From contig CAJNOJ010000455.1 of the NCBI GenBank assembly GCA_905250025.1, positions 1 to 64,000 on the forward strand: a stretch of 64,000 nucleotides of DNA, in the 5' to 3' direction. Below the pieces are notes generated by a model. The model was not told where the DNA came from. It did not search any database and was given only the letters and a program-made list of their open reading frames with translations. This document shows, piece by piece, positions 1 to 11,658 of the stretch (position 1 is its first letter; each line of letters starts with the position of its first letter). Source of the DNA: Adineta ricciae (Eukaryota > Rotifera > Eurotatoria > Adinetida > Adinetidae). Position numbers and translations under genes: made by a program.

Positions 1-648
1 TATCTTCTTTTGCAGCAAGAGCACTTTTTCTCAACAATACCAAGGATGGATTTCGTAATAAAAGAACTGCTAAATGCCATCGACGAACTGCGTTTGATGA
101 ATTCTTTTCACGTTTTCTTTCAATCGAAGTCACCATCATTGAATTATCTGTTAAGTGTTGTTTTCTTTTCATTTCTCCATACAAATAACTGGCCATTGTC
201 AACATGATCGGATTTCGATGTGTTGCTTCGATATGAATAAAACCACAATAAGCAGCAAATCCTGAATCTAATATTTCAAGTTTTCTTCCCAATGGTGAAT
301 AATCCAAACGACACATGTAAAAGAAACCTGCAATTACACTTAAGATGATTCGCATGATCGAAGATATCAAACCAAGAAATGAATCGAGAAAGAAGTTAAA
401 ATATAAGAAGATCATCAATACTCGTCGATTGTTAATCGCTAAAACGTCACCGTGATCTTGTAAAAGGGTGGGTATGGATGTGGATTGAGGAACTTATCAC
501 TCACCCACACCCTCAAGATGAGCAAGAGAATATAAACTCGAGTTAGAATGACATTTCACCGTCGTTGCTGACCAATTTCTTGTTCGTCACTATTGGGTGG
601 CGATGCAAAGAGATTCAAGATCAAAAGATACTTTTCCAAAGGAGACAT
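1..648 (-). CDS. Partial multi-pass membrane protein, possibly STRA6-like (retinol transporter family)
   Basis: The minus strand stays open from about position 500 to the left edge and runs off the window. It encodes a hydrophobic stretch (AINNRRVLMIFLYFNFF), then a segment beginning CRLDYSPLGRKLEILDSG, then a basic tail containing RRWHLAVLLLRNPSLVLLRK. This pattern (membrane segments, an RLD..LGR..E..D.G stretch, and RW..A..LL.NPSL..RK) resembles the C-terminal part of STRA6/RBP-receptor proteins as I remember that family; this is recognition, not a search. A possible first exon starts at the ATG at 648 and ends near a GT at 559, but I could not join it in frame with the 1-500 block, so the gene model is incomplete. 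The function, if the family is right, is uptake of retinoid-like ligands across the plasma membrane. Confidence 0.4.
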
Positions 649-734
649 CGTAGCAATGGTAAACTGAGTTTAATATCAGTGTAGAGTAAAACAAATTGCA
701 TATACGGTGTTCATATCTCTCATCAGAAATCATG

Positions 735-1140
735 TATTATGTTATGGCTTATTCAACCGTGTGTGATATGGAATTTTCCAACATGTTTTCTTTCGTTCTG
801 CTTGCATATATATATATGCTTTGTTTGTTCTGTTGACCTCGATTTGCATTCCGTTGGTCTTTTCCTATGAGTCACGTATATACAGACCACATTTCCTAGT
901 TGGTGTGTGTGTCTTAGTTATTAACAATAAACTATGCTTATACTCTAAAATCGGATTTGACAATTGGTACACTAGCCGAAAAATGTGGTCTATATATACA
1001 TGACTCATAGGAAAAGACCAACGGAATGCAAATCGAGGTCAACACAACAAACAAAGCATGTGTATATATGCAAGCAGAACGAAAGAAAACATGTTGGAAA
1101 ATTCCATATCACACACCGTGAAATATGCCGTAACAGTATA
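735..1140. repeat. Large inverted repeat (foldback / MITE-like)
   Basis: Two arms of roughly 140-160 bp are reverse complements. The core pairs 758-894 with 981-1118 and is nearly perfect; pairing with mismatches extends outward to about 735 and 1140. The loop is about 86 bp. The RNA or single-stranded DNA would form a very long hairpin. I see no convincing target-site duplication and no long ORF, so it could be a non-autonomous foldback DNA transposon, or a source of double-stranded RNA. Confidence 0.8.
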
Positions 1141-1515
1141 CTAGCGATAAAAGTAAAAGGCGTGACTTCTAGTTGGAGATATAATTAATAAAATCCAATT
1201 CAATTTATATTTCGACAGGAAAAGCTCTTTCGTAAGCGGTTTCAGCAATATGAGTGACTTAGAAATAACAACATTCATTCTCATATAGGCAAAATGATGT
1301 GTAATATACTCGCTTCTTTAGCGTCACTCTCACTCGCAAACATAGCGCCCTCTGTTCCACTGTTTTTTTTTCGGGAAAACCGAAACGACTGATTTTCCGA
1401 CACGTTTTTTCATATCTGTTGGTATTAATACTAAATATAATCGGAATGGATAATCGACTGCACAGACAATGAACTATTGTTACCATTTCTTTGTGCATTG
1501 TTGCTCCATGTCAGA

Positions 1516-1523
1516 TATATAAG
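1516..1523 (+). promoter_or_regulatory. Possible TATA box upstream of the DUF1254 gene
   Basis: TATATAAG lies 29 bases before the signal-peptide ATG at 1552. If used, the leader would be very short. It also argues against the earlier in-frame ATG at 1477, which would lie upstream of the box. The rest of 1141-1476 shows no gene. Confidence 0.3.
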
Positions 1524-1551
1524 GAATAGAAAAATAACGTTTATTTGTACA

Positions 1552-3150
1552 ATGTATTTGCGCACAGTTAGTCTTATCTTTCTGGTGATCGTCGTCAATG
1601 TTGACGCAGGGAAAAGTAAGAAAGTGATTCTTATTCCAAAACAAGCGCGAAATGTAGCAATAGAAGCTTATATCTACGGTTATTCAATAATAACTAGTGA
1701 AATAACTCGCGTACAGATGACTAATGTAAACGAACGGCAAACTTACAAAGCACCTATGGGCCAGTTTATTAATATGCGTCATTATCCATCCGCAAGTTTT
1801 CGTGGTATTACCACACCAAATGCAGATACTCTCTACTCAACAGCGTGGCTTGACCTTGACGATGAACCTTGGGTTTTCTCGCATCCGGATATGGGAAAGC
1901 GATACTATCTTTTTCCTATGTACGAACATTGGATGTCCGTAATCGAATCGCCAGGAACACGCACTACTGGTACAGGTGCTGCTACATACTTGTTGACTGG
2001 TCCGAAATGGAACGGAACATTATCATCACAACTTAAGCAACGAATTACTAAGCATATACGTTCTCCGAGTCGGTATCTGTTTATTCTTGGACGCACATAT
2101 TGTCTGGGCAAGCCGGAAGATTATGTTACTGTACATCGACTTCAAGATCAATACTTCTTGCGCCCACTTAGTGTCTTCAGCAGCAATAAATATCAAACTC
2201 CACAAGAGTATAATCCACCAGTACCAAAGGTTAATCCTAATTATGGTTTTAGCATGACAGATAAAGTGCGTGATGTCATTAATAATATGAATATTACTAC
2301 GTACTTTAACATGTTGGCTATGTTGATGAAGGTGAGTGATGCAACTGGACTAATATACCATTGTCAGCTGCGAGTATCATCAAGATGGAGCTATTAGAAC
2401 TGGAATGTAGATAACTACTGCTACTACGAGAAATTTCACACCAAGATTTCATAGTTCCTTCAGCATTATTCTATGCAATTTTTATCGTCTTTGTAGGATA
2501 ATCCACCTGCAAAAGAAGATGCAGGTATCGTGAAAAAAATGGCTCAGCTCGGCATTGTTCCTGGTAAAACATTCAATTGGAACAATCTCAGTCGTAAACT
2601 TCAAAATGCCATCAAGCCAGTTCCTAAACTTGCTTTTCACAAAATCATATCTTTGGAAAGTAAATCTGGCAAAAATCGAAACGGTTGGATATTTCCAAAA
2701 ATTCCTAACCACTATGGTACTAATTATCTTCTCCGCGCATTCATTGCTGCTTATGGATGGCCAGGTAATCTGCCCGACGATGCTATCTATCTATATACTA
2801 ATGTCGATTCAAATGGAAAGAAGTTGTCAGGAAGATACAACTATACGCTTCGTTTTCCAAAAGATCAAACACCGCCTATCAAAGCATTTTGGTCCATTAC
2901 TATGTACGACCCTGAATATTTCTTTACACCCAATGCATTAAACAAATTCACATTGAGTCCTCGAGATCCATTGATTTACAATACCAAAGATGGATCACTT
3001 GATCTTTATTTTCAGCATGTGGCTCCTGAAGAAAGCAAACAAGCTAATTGGTTGCCAAGTCCTCAAGGCAATTTTGTTCTGATGCTCCGAATGTATTGGC
3101 CGCAGATACAAAATTCAACGTGGACAGTCCCACCTGTGAAGAAGATATAA
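1552..3150 (+). CDS. Secreted DUF1254/DUF1214 protein (bacterial-type), copy A
   Basis: Two exons (1552-2331, 2497-3150; donor GTGAGT, acceptor TTTGTAG) join in frame to give 477 residues. I chose the ATG at 1552 because it starts a clean signal peptide (MYLRTVSLIFLVIVVNVDAG). The N-terminal half has the DUF1254 pattern (EAYIYGYSIITSEITR, TTPNADTLYSTAWLDL). The C-terminal half has the DUF1214 pattern (PPIKAFWSITMYDPEYFF, ending in LMLRMYWPQIQ). Such proteins are common in bacteria, have about this length and have no firmly assigned reaction. An intron plus a eukaryotic secretion signal suggests a horizontally acquired gene that has been domesticated (inference). It converges on the kelch gene; the stop codons are about 260 bp apart. 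A partial second copy lies at 20007-20933. Confidence 0.85.
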
Positions 3151-3372
3151 AATAGAAGATATACGAGAGGAATACTTCGAATGCGCATTTATTTGATTGC
3201 TGTGTTGATAATATCATATTAAAACTTAGATGAAATATTCTGATGTAGTTACTATTGATAGATTTTCCTGTGTTTTCTATTCTAATAAAGACTAGGTTCA
3301 AATTACGAAAATAAATAATAGAATAACATTTCCAATAGATTTTGTACATAAAACTGCTACAATGAATTAGAG

Positions 3373-3386
3373 TTTATTTGAATAAA
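3373..3386. terminator. Back-to-back poly(A) signals of two convergent genes
   Basis: TTTATT at 3373-3378 reads AATAAA on the minus strand, about 40 bases past the kelch stop. AATAAA at 3381-3386 reads on the plus strand, downstream of the DUF1254 gene, which also has an earlier AATAAA at 3294-3299. The same arrangement recurs in block B near 21172-21186. Confidence 0.5.
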
Positions 3387-3413
3387 GCTTTTGATTAACA
3401 AGAGAACTTTACG

Positions 3414-4738
3414 TTAATGTGTTTTCTGTGGTGTATACACTTCCGCACTACTGTAGAAGTCATAACCATTACCATATCCGCCGGTAACTAGTACTTTGCC
3501 GTTCTTAAGCGTATTTTGCGTATGGCCTGCTCGGGAATAATTCATGTCGTCAACAGCTGTCCAATTACCTGTCAATGGATCGTACACTTCAGCACTACTT
3601 GAACTATGAATCGAGCCCTTGTCTGCGCCCGCAACAAGTACTTTGCCATCTTCTAGCAGGGATATAGTAGATTCGTCTCGTTCCTGTGTCATGTTTCCAG
3701 TCAGTGTCCAAATTTTGGTTGATGGATCATACAATTCAGTAGTTTTATGGTCACTATAGCCAGGATGCCATCCACCGGCAACCAAAACCTTTCCATTTTT
3801 CAATACAACTGAAGCCTGATATATGCGAGGATAATTCATGCTAGCACTCAATGTCCATTTTTCTGTCAGGGGGTCATACAACTCACAATTATTGAAATTA
3901 TCAGTAACAGGAGATCCACCAATAACTAATACTTTCCCGTTGTTTAATAATACTGCAGTATGCTGGCTGCGTGTATGATTCATGCTGCCAGTCACTGACC
4001 AACTATTTTTCACCGGATCGTATATTTCGCAGCCATTAGTAGTACTAGTAGAATCATTATCACCGCCAACAATTAATACTTTACCATTTTTTAGAAGAGT
4101 TGCTGTATGCCAGATGCGTTTATACCGCATGTTGGGAATTCTCTTCCATTTTCTTTCTGATGGATCAAACAATTCAGCAGTATTTAAATAGTTTACGGTC
4201 TCATCCTGTCCACCAGTAATCAGCACTTTTCCATTCTCCAAAACAGTCTCTGTGTGCCAACATCGTGAGGCACTCATACTCTCGGTCAGTGTCCAATTTC
4301 CGGTCACTGGATCATACACTTCCGCACTGTTTAAAATGCAAATATAGAACACATCAATGTCCGATTTTTCCTTCAATCATTCAAGCTCTCAGTAAAATAA
4401 TACGTACTCTGCATAGTAGTCAGATCCACCAGCAACCAACAGCTTTCCATCTTTCAATAAAGATGCAGTGTGGTATATACGTACTCGATTCATGCTCTTT
4501 ATGTTAGACCATTCTGAAAAATACTAGTTAAAATACTTTTCTACTTTCGCGCGCGCGAACACAACTCACTGGAAGGCACAGCATCTATGTTATCCAAGTT
4601 TACTGGAACACAATTAGCTAAATCGATCATTAGCATCAACGTCAATGCAAACGCAAAAGCTGTTCAGACAAAAATACGATAGATATGTAATTGTTGCTTT
4701 TGTTGTCGCGACTTACTGTATATTTGACAGTTGCGCAT
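3414..4738 (-). CDS. Secreted kelch-repeat seven-bladed propeller protein, copy A
   Basis: I reconstructed four exons: 4738-4717, 4659-4570, 4513-4408 and 4326-3414, all with GT-AG borders and in frame, giving 376 residues. The tiny first exon supplies the start of a signal peptide (MRNCQIYTFAFALTLML...) ending near ANC. The mature part carries seven kelch motifs, each with GK[VL]L.[AIV][GT]G[GA] followed later by a blade strand such as AEVYDP..GNWT. Seven blades make a complete beta-propeller like the galactose-oxidase/kelch fold. I see no copper-radical catalytic residues, so it is more likely a binding protein. The blades are similar to one another, suggesting expansion by internal duplication. 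Copy B is at 21214-22538. Confidence 0.85.
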
Positions 4739-5055
4739 CTTGCTCTTTCTTCTAACTGTTGTTAGTAAATCAACTGTGTAGCACAAGAAACGTTCTCTTT
4801 TTATAATGTCGGAGTCGATGAAATATTGTTATCTTTTTTTAAACAAATTTTACCTATTCGTGCAAAAAGGTAGACGCATCTTTCCAATCGACTTAATCAA
4901 TTCATCGTATACGAAAATAATATCGATATCACATTAATTCACCAAGATGGTTCTTTAGTTTAATGATTTCGTATTTAAAACAAAAAGAACATTCCTGAAT
5001 GTATGAAATATCAAAGTATCGCAAAGGAATTGAAATTATTGTTTTAAGGATCAAA
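4739..5055. other. Intergenic, kelch promoter side
   Basis: Between the kelch start and the end of the helicase-PARP gene, both on the minus strand. AT-rich; I see no ORF or RNA gene. The equivalent stretch in block B (22539-22916) is about 60 bases longer owing to an insertion near 22670-22730. Confidence 0.5.
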
Positions 5056-8000
5056 TTAAGCTTTGTAAATAATTCTCAGGTATGGCAATGCTTGACCGAA
5101 ACGATAAACGATATATTCCGTATATTTAAATTCGGTTCCTCGTACCGAATGACAACCTTTTGGTGCTGCAGCCAAGTCATTTTTCGTTTTTGCCTCTATT
5201 GATTCTTTGCCTAATGCAACTTTGTTATAAAACATCACACGAGTCTGATCGCTGCCTTCGGGCTTAGTATAATTATGCGATTTCCGAGGATCATCTGCAA
5301 AATAAGCCCCAGCACCTAAACAAAACAAACGCATTACCTTCGTTGCTGTATTTTATACACTTACCCCACGCTCCTGCCGAACTAAAAAATCGATCATCAA
5401 AACCGTTCTCTAAAATACCTCTCATTCCATTGACTTTCGTTCCATGAAACAGTTTCTGTTCGTTCGGGTTTGCTCCTTGGCATTCCTTCGCAATCATTTT
5501 TTTAATCGCTTCGTATGTATCTTCAAGAAGTGGATTTTTAACTTCTTCAATCGATATAATTCGAACAAGTAGACTGATCTTCTTCATTTCATTTTCTAAT
5601 GATTGATACAATGGTGATGTGCCTGGAAGTGGTATGAGAACTGAATAGCAATGCGGTGGTGGCGATGGATTCACATTAATCGGGTCACCGTACTGTTTCC
5701 AACCGCGTTGAACCATTTTCTCGATGCGATCTTTAACAATTCGATCGATTGGGCGAAGAACTCGAAAGCGCCTTTCCATAACATTTTCGACGATTGACTC
5801 TAAATCAATTGAATACGGTGATTGAGTGACATTAATACGCATTCCGAGTTCGCGTGGATAATTTCTCTCTACTGAAAGATTGCTAACGTCAAGATCAATA
5901 CGATCTTGAGTTAATGCTACATGAGGCTCAATAAGATCCATTGTAAATGGTCCAGTTGGAACGTCTTCGTCGATTAATACAATATACCTCCACTTCTGCC
6001 GAAATACTTTGCAAATAATATCAAACTTGTGTAGACGATCTTGAAATTTCTCCATATCAAAGTATTTGTTTAAAGGTAAGTGACAATCTAAATCAGATGG
6101 GACAATCTCTTTTCTAATACCAGGAATATCTTGTCCTTCTTCACCAGGTCGGTATTCAATCCATGCCTTTGGATCATTCTGTAAATTTATTGGTACAAAT
6201 GCTTCATTTCCAACGATCCAATCGCGAACAAAACCACCTTCTAACTTACAATGAAATTGACAGACGGCGATCCATGCTACAACTTCCATACGTGATTCAC
6301 GTGTAGCCTTTTTCCCTTTGACTGCTTTATAAAGCTCAACAAGTGTTCGATTCGGATCCGCAATGCAGGCGATATTTTTCTCAATGTGAGGATATTTACT
6401 GCGTACTTTTGGTTGAAGTAGACGTGGAAGAACACCTAAGATAAACAATGTTCGAATAAAGAAGAATTGAGAAGTTTAGGATCTTACCGGAATTCGGATG
6501 TCGAATAACTACACATCGTTTCAACCAATCTCCGAACCGATCGAATTCTTTTTTCACATTCTCCTGTTCAGAAAGTCGTCCTTCCACTGTGATGTCGCAC
6601 GTTTTTGCCGCGGGATTATTATCGACGGTGATTTTCATTTGTTTCTCAGCTTCCCATCTCCATTGTATCGGTTGAAAAATGTAAATTATTTTCGTCACAC
6701 TTTGAAGGTTTCGTGCCAAATTCTCATATTCAGTAGTTCCTTGTCTACAGCGATTTTCTAATTGAAAGGTTCTAGTAGTGATTAACTCTGAACGTAATTG
6801 AACTTCGTCGTTAAAAACAATTCCAGCTCGGTTTTTTAAAACATACGCAGATTTGTTTTGTATCCAATTAACAAGCGTTGCAACAACCGACCGAATTTTT
6901 GCAAGAGCATTTCCATTTTCTAAGTGATTTTTTTCGTCCGTCGTCAAAAGAAAATGCCGTTCTAATTGATGTTCAATCCACGATGGTTTAAGTTCACCCA
7001 CAAAAGAAATAATCGACGTTGAACGAGCCGCTGAAGTATATAGCACATCTCGTGATAAAACTAAACGTACAGGCGCGTGACTAATCGGTCGGGTCAACGT
7101 CGATTGTAAATCAAGTATAGCGATGTCATTCGTGTCTCGATATCGACCAAATTGATGCGTTCTTTCTTGAATTTCTTTCATTGAAACAAAAACATTGTCT
7201 CCATAGCCTTCTAGCAAAGCTTTAGCGATCGATCTCCAATTTTCTGATCGGATCTGTGACTGTTGACGAAATTGTTGCGACTTGTTAAAGAGTTTTTCTA
7301 AACTCTCATATCTTCTCAGAGCTTGCTTGAGAATATGTCGAATTTTGTCCAACTGCTTTTGTTGACAAATTAAATCCAAATCGATCTTTTGCCCCGTACT
7401 CGATTGCTTCACCAAGAGAATTTCATTCATAACATTTAATAGAGTCATAAAGTCACCATCGGAACTTTTCATCGCTGGCGGAATATCTTTCAATATTGAT
7501 GCTGTATTCAAGCAACCTAAAATCGACGAAAGACAAATCAAATCACGACCACAATCGTATTGTGTGAGAGCTGCCAAAACCGATTTGGACATCGCTATGG
7601 AATTGAAATCAGGTAATTGAGCCAGGGCTCGACCATGCGGAGTGAATCGTTCGCCTGTCGATGTCCTTTCTAACACATCTATAATAGAGAACAGTACACT
7701 TATCGAGAAAATAATTCTTATACTAACTGAGTCGAACGAGTTCTTCTACAATGGTGCCGAGAGCGTTGGTATCTGGTTTATCAGGCAAAAACTGCTGCAT
7801 GTAGTGCAAGCCGTGTCCGATTGTCGACCGTCTGAGAATAAAATCGATATTTGTTAAATCTAATTGGCAAATTTGTGGAATTGGAAAAGGTTGGTCTTCC
7901 ACTTGAAAGTCATACAGAGCATAATACTCCCCATTTTGAGTTCGTCCCAGCCGTCCGAGTCGTTGTTTGATCGTTGATTCAGCAGCTTGAACCTGTTTCA

Positions 8001-11000
8001 AAACAGTTCGCTTCGTCTTCGGATCATAGATTGGTATGTTAATCATTCCGGTGTCAACAACATATTTTAACGATGGAAAAGTCAACGAAGTTTCAGCTAC
8101 CGTTGTAGAAAAGAAGACACTACCATGCTCGATATATGCTTGCTGTTCTGCAGCCGATTGAGATTGAATTAATGGATATCCTTTGATGGTGCCTTGAGTT
8201 AATTGTTCTAATAAACGGCAACATTGATGAACTTCAGTGGTTGAATTAACAAAACATAAAATTTGATCATGTCGTCGGCGCTTTTTGAATAATTCTTGAA
8301 CAATATCTAAAATATTTTCCCTCGGTCTAGAGATTCTTTTCACGTCATGTAATAGACCAATTTGTGGTAGTCGAAATTCTCGTAAACCGAACTGTTGAAA
8401 TAATCTTGGTACAGATGAATTTAGTGTTGCAGAAGAAATAATCAATTTGATCGTTGTTTTTAGTTCCGGTCGAACTGTTAACAACCGAGCTAAGAGAGCT
8501 AAACATAAATCAATATTAATCGACCGTTCATGAACTTCATCAATAAAAAAGACCATCGCCTTTTTCATTTCAGTATAAAGAGGTATGAAATTTGGGTTAT
8601 TCAGAAGACTTTCTCGTAGAAGGCCATCCGTAACATAAACAATCGGAGCATCAGGACGATCACCATCTCCACTAATAGCCCATCCGGCCAGTTGTTCCGA
8701 TGTACCATCTATATCAGTTCGGATCGTTTCATTGACTCGATTTGAAACAGCTGTGCACGGATATCGACGAGGTTGAGTTACCAGTATCCTATCGTAGCCT
8801 TCGGCAACGAGTAAAGCTGGTAACAATGTCGATTTGCCAGATCCTGTTGGGGTCGCAATCGCTGTCACTGTATGCGTCTCGATCATGTTTAAAAGTTTTA
8901 TTGATTCATCAAACAATGGTAATTGTAACAGAAAACATGAGTGATAAATTAAAATTTGCTTTAATAGATCAGGAATTAGTTTCCAATGCTTAACTTCATA
9001 ACCAATAAAATTGGGTTTGGTTTTTAATTGGTTTTTTATGCGATCAAGAAATATGTTCAACGTCTGAATCGATGATGGTCGAGGTCGTTTGTTAAGATGA
9101 GTAAATTGCAAAGTAACATTTTGTTGAATGAATTCTTCCATTGCTTCGTATTTAAACTCTTGAATTTCATTCAGAAATGAATGTTCATCAATGAAACCAT
9201 TTGTAAATTGTCGAAGTTCAACAGATGGTGACAAGAACTGATTACTAATCGCCCGTTCGGTTAACGACGTCGCTTTTGCTCGAATGTAATGATTAAACTT
9301 TGCTCTGTAATCCATCATCTTCGTATTCATTAAACGTTTGAGGATTGCAGTATACTGTCTCCAGCTTTTCGTTTGAACATTGACGTCTCGTAAAGTTTGA
9401 CTAATCGATCGTAATATGCGATTGGAATGTCGCTCGTAATATTCGATACTCGATGTTTGACAGTTGAACAAAGTTAACACACGTTTAAGCATTCCTTGAA
9501 ATGCAACATGGTGTTCTGGTAAACCTTGGATAGTCAATTGATAACCATTGTCCGTTTCTCGAAATTTTACAGTGACAATGCCATGGTGATCGTCTTCTTT
9601 TATACCCGGAGTCGCAGCTCTCAATTGACCAAGGAAATACTCGAACGTCGGTAAAAGAAAGTCATGCATAGCTTCTCGAGGAATTTGATTATATTCGATG
9701 CTTTTGATTTGTTGTTTCATTTTTTGTAGACAGTCGTGTTGTTCTTTTAATGGTTCTAATTCCTTTGTTAAACTATCAATCTTTGCTAATGCAGCTCTCA
9801 CGACTTCTTCTTTTTCCTCTAGTTTCAATGCATGTTCCTGTTCTAGAGCATGGCATCGCGTTTGCAAATTTAATGATTCGACTGTACGAAGAGTTTCGAA
9901 CTCACTGATTTTCGCATGTAATTTTTCGATCTCTTCTTCTGACGTGGATGTTTTTGCACCAGCCAATTGCATCGAAGCTTTTTCATTAGCTTGATTATCA
10001 TCAATATATTGATCGACGTTCATTTCAACTTCTCCATCGCAAGAATTCGGCTCTTCTAAGGCGTCATCTCCTCCATCTTCAACTAAAGACGTTGGCTTTT
10101 CAGGTTGCTGATCATCTTGAACGATATCATGTTCGATTGGAGTTTCATCGTCGTCTTCCAAAGCGAATACTGAGTTTAAAGCTTTCTTCTGATGTTCTAT
10201 GGTTAATAGCATTGGATTAATATTTGATGGAGTTTGAAAGTTATCAATTGGAACAATTCGATGTTCATTATTCGACACTAATTTCGGAATCCATCTTATG
10301 AAACCGGAGATTGTATCATCTTCGTTCTTAAATGTAAAACCCATCAGATCGAATCGAACAGATTGATCAACGAGTGAGAATTCGATGTACTTCCTTCGGT
10401 TATTCATTGCATCATCAAGTCGATCGTTGCTGTTTGCATCACAATTGTACCAAGTATTCAATTGTATGTCTAGTTGACCTTCATCGAGTAGCGATAGATT
10501 TAAAATTTTCATCGACATGGGGTTTTGTTGATCATATTTTCCGTTTGGATGTTCGAGATAGAAAACTTGCCATAGAGAAAAACAATTGAAATTAAGAATC
10601 GATGAACCACGACAACGAACCCATGTAAGATGCTTTCCATATTGAAGAAATCTAATCATGGAAATCGTTTGGGATATATTCCATTGATATTCCACTTGAA
10701 AGTGTTTGTTATCTTTAACCACCATTAATTCATTCAATTGCTCCATTTCGGGTTTATCAAAAGGAAGCCAAGTCTCAGGATAGCAGAATGGCAAGAATTC
10801 CCAAACGCAATCTTGTTTTCGATTTTGATCCATTTCTCGAATCGGATATTCAGGTAAATCTTGTCGTTGTTCGACATAGCCGAGATTTAAAAAATCTTGA
10901 AAATATTCTACCAAATCTGGCCATTTAGTAGCATTCATTATAGGCGTTTCTTCAGCTTGATTTCGACTAAAACAATTCGCACCGTTTTCAGTCAGATATC

Positions 11001-11658
11001 GAACGGTATCTAAATGTCCCCCATAACATGCGCCGTGTAAAGCAGTTGACCCCGCACTTGGATCAGCATTATAATCTGTCGCAGTGATGCTATCCATTTG
11101 AAGAGCTCGTTGGATATGCTGACGATTTGGAGCATCAATAGAACAATGGCATATGCCAAGAAGGTATTTGACCATATCCAATCGGCCGTTTCTTGCAGCA
11201 GAAAAGAGAAGTGTTGTACCCCATGGGCCTGGTTTATCTTTGAATATTGGATATTGTTCAAGGAAGATTTCAACCAATTGCTGATTTCCGTCCCATGCTG
11301 CACGATACGCATCGAGTGCATCTCGAGTGGCTTGAAGATCGTTTCTAAACAGTTCTAAACGATTAACAGTTAGAATCTGTTGGAACTGGAATTGCTCAGT
11401 ATCATAACCATATTCAAGAAGACAATTCGATAAGAATTGACGAAATTTAATATTTAATTTCGGTAGAAATTCCTTAAAACGATTTGCAATCTTCGTTGTT
11501 AATTCTTTTGCGCTTTGTTCTTTATAAGAATTACATGATAATATGTCGATATCAATATTTAATGTAGAATCAGTTTGGACTGAAGTATGCTGACAGTCAA
11601 TATTAATCATAGGAATAATTGTGTCCAAAAACGACCTTAATTCTGCGTCATCATTCAT
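5056..11658 (-). CDS. Ankyrin / DEAH-box helicase / nucleotidyltransferase-like / PARP fusion protein, copy A
   Basis: Four exons (11658-7728, 7678-6488, 6435-5365, 5315-5056), separated by introns of 49-52 bp, join in frame to 2,150 residues. In order: ankyrin repeats (about 110-250); a WWE-like tryptophan-rich stretch (about 280-345); an acidic linker and coiled coil (about 560-650); a DEAH/RHA helicase core with Walker A TPTGSGKS (near 934), DEVH (near 1039), SSATL, and motif VI QRLGRLGRT (near 1234); an HA2-type region (1312-1420); a domain with GGFVRDW (near 1776) and SDLDCHLP (near 1822) resembling the head of CCA-adding/poly(A)-polymerase nucleotidyltransferases; and a C-terminal tankyrase-like PARP domain with HGT (near 2037), GAGAYFAD, S-H-N-Y and TEYIVYR, so the H-Y-E triad is present. 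Expected activities are ATP-dependent RNA or DNA unwinding and ADP-ribosylation. A role in nucleic-acid sensing or defence is inference. Confidence 0.85.

Noticed and set aside
821-1188. Two overlapping plus-strand ORFs
   Set aside because: They lie in the arms and loop of the large inverted repeat and encode nothing recognisable.
1477-1551. Upstream in-frame ATG of the DUF1254 gene
   Set aside because: It would precede a TATA-like box and give a poor N-terminus; the ATG at 1552 starts a proper signal peptide.
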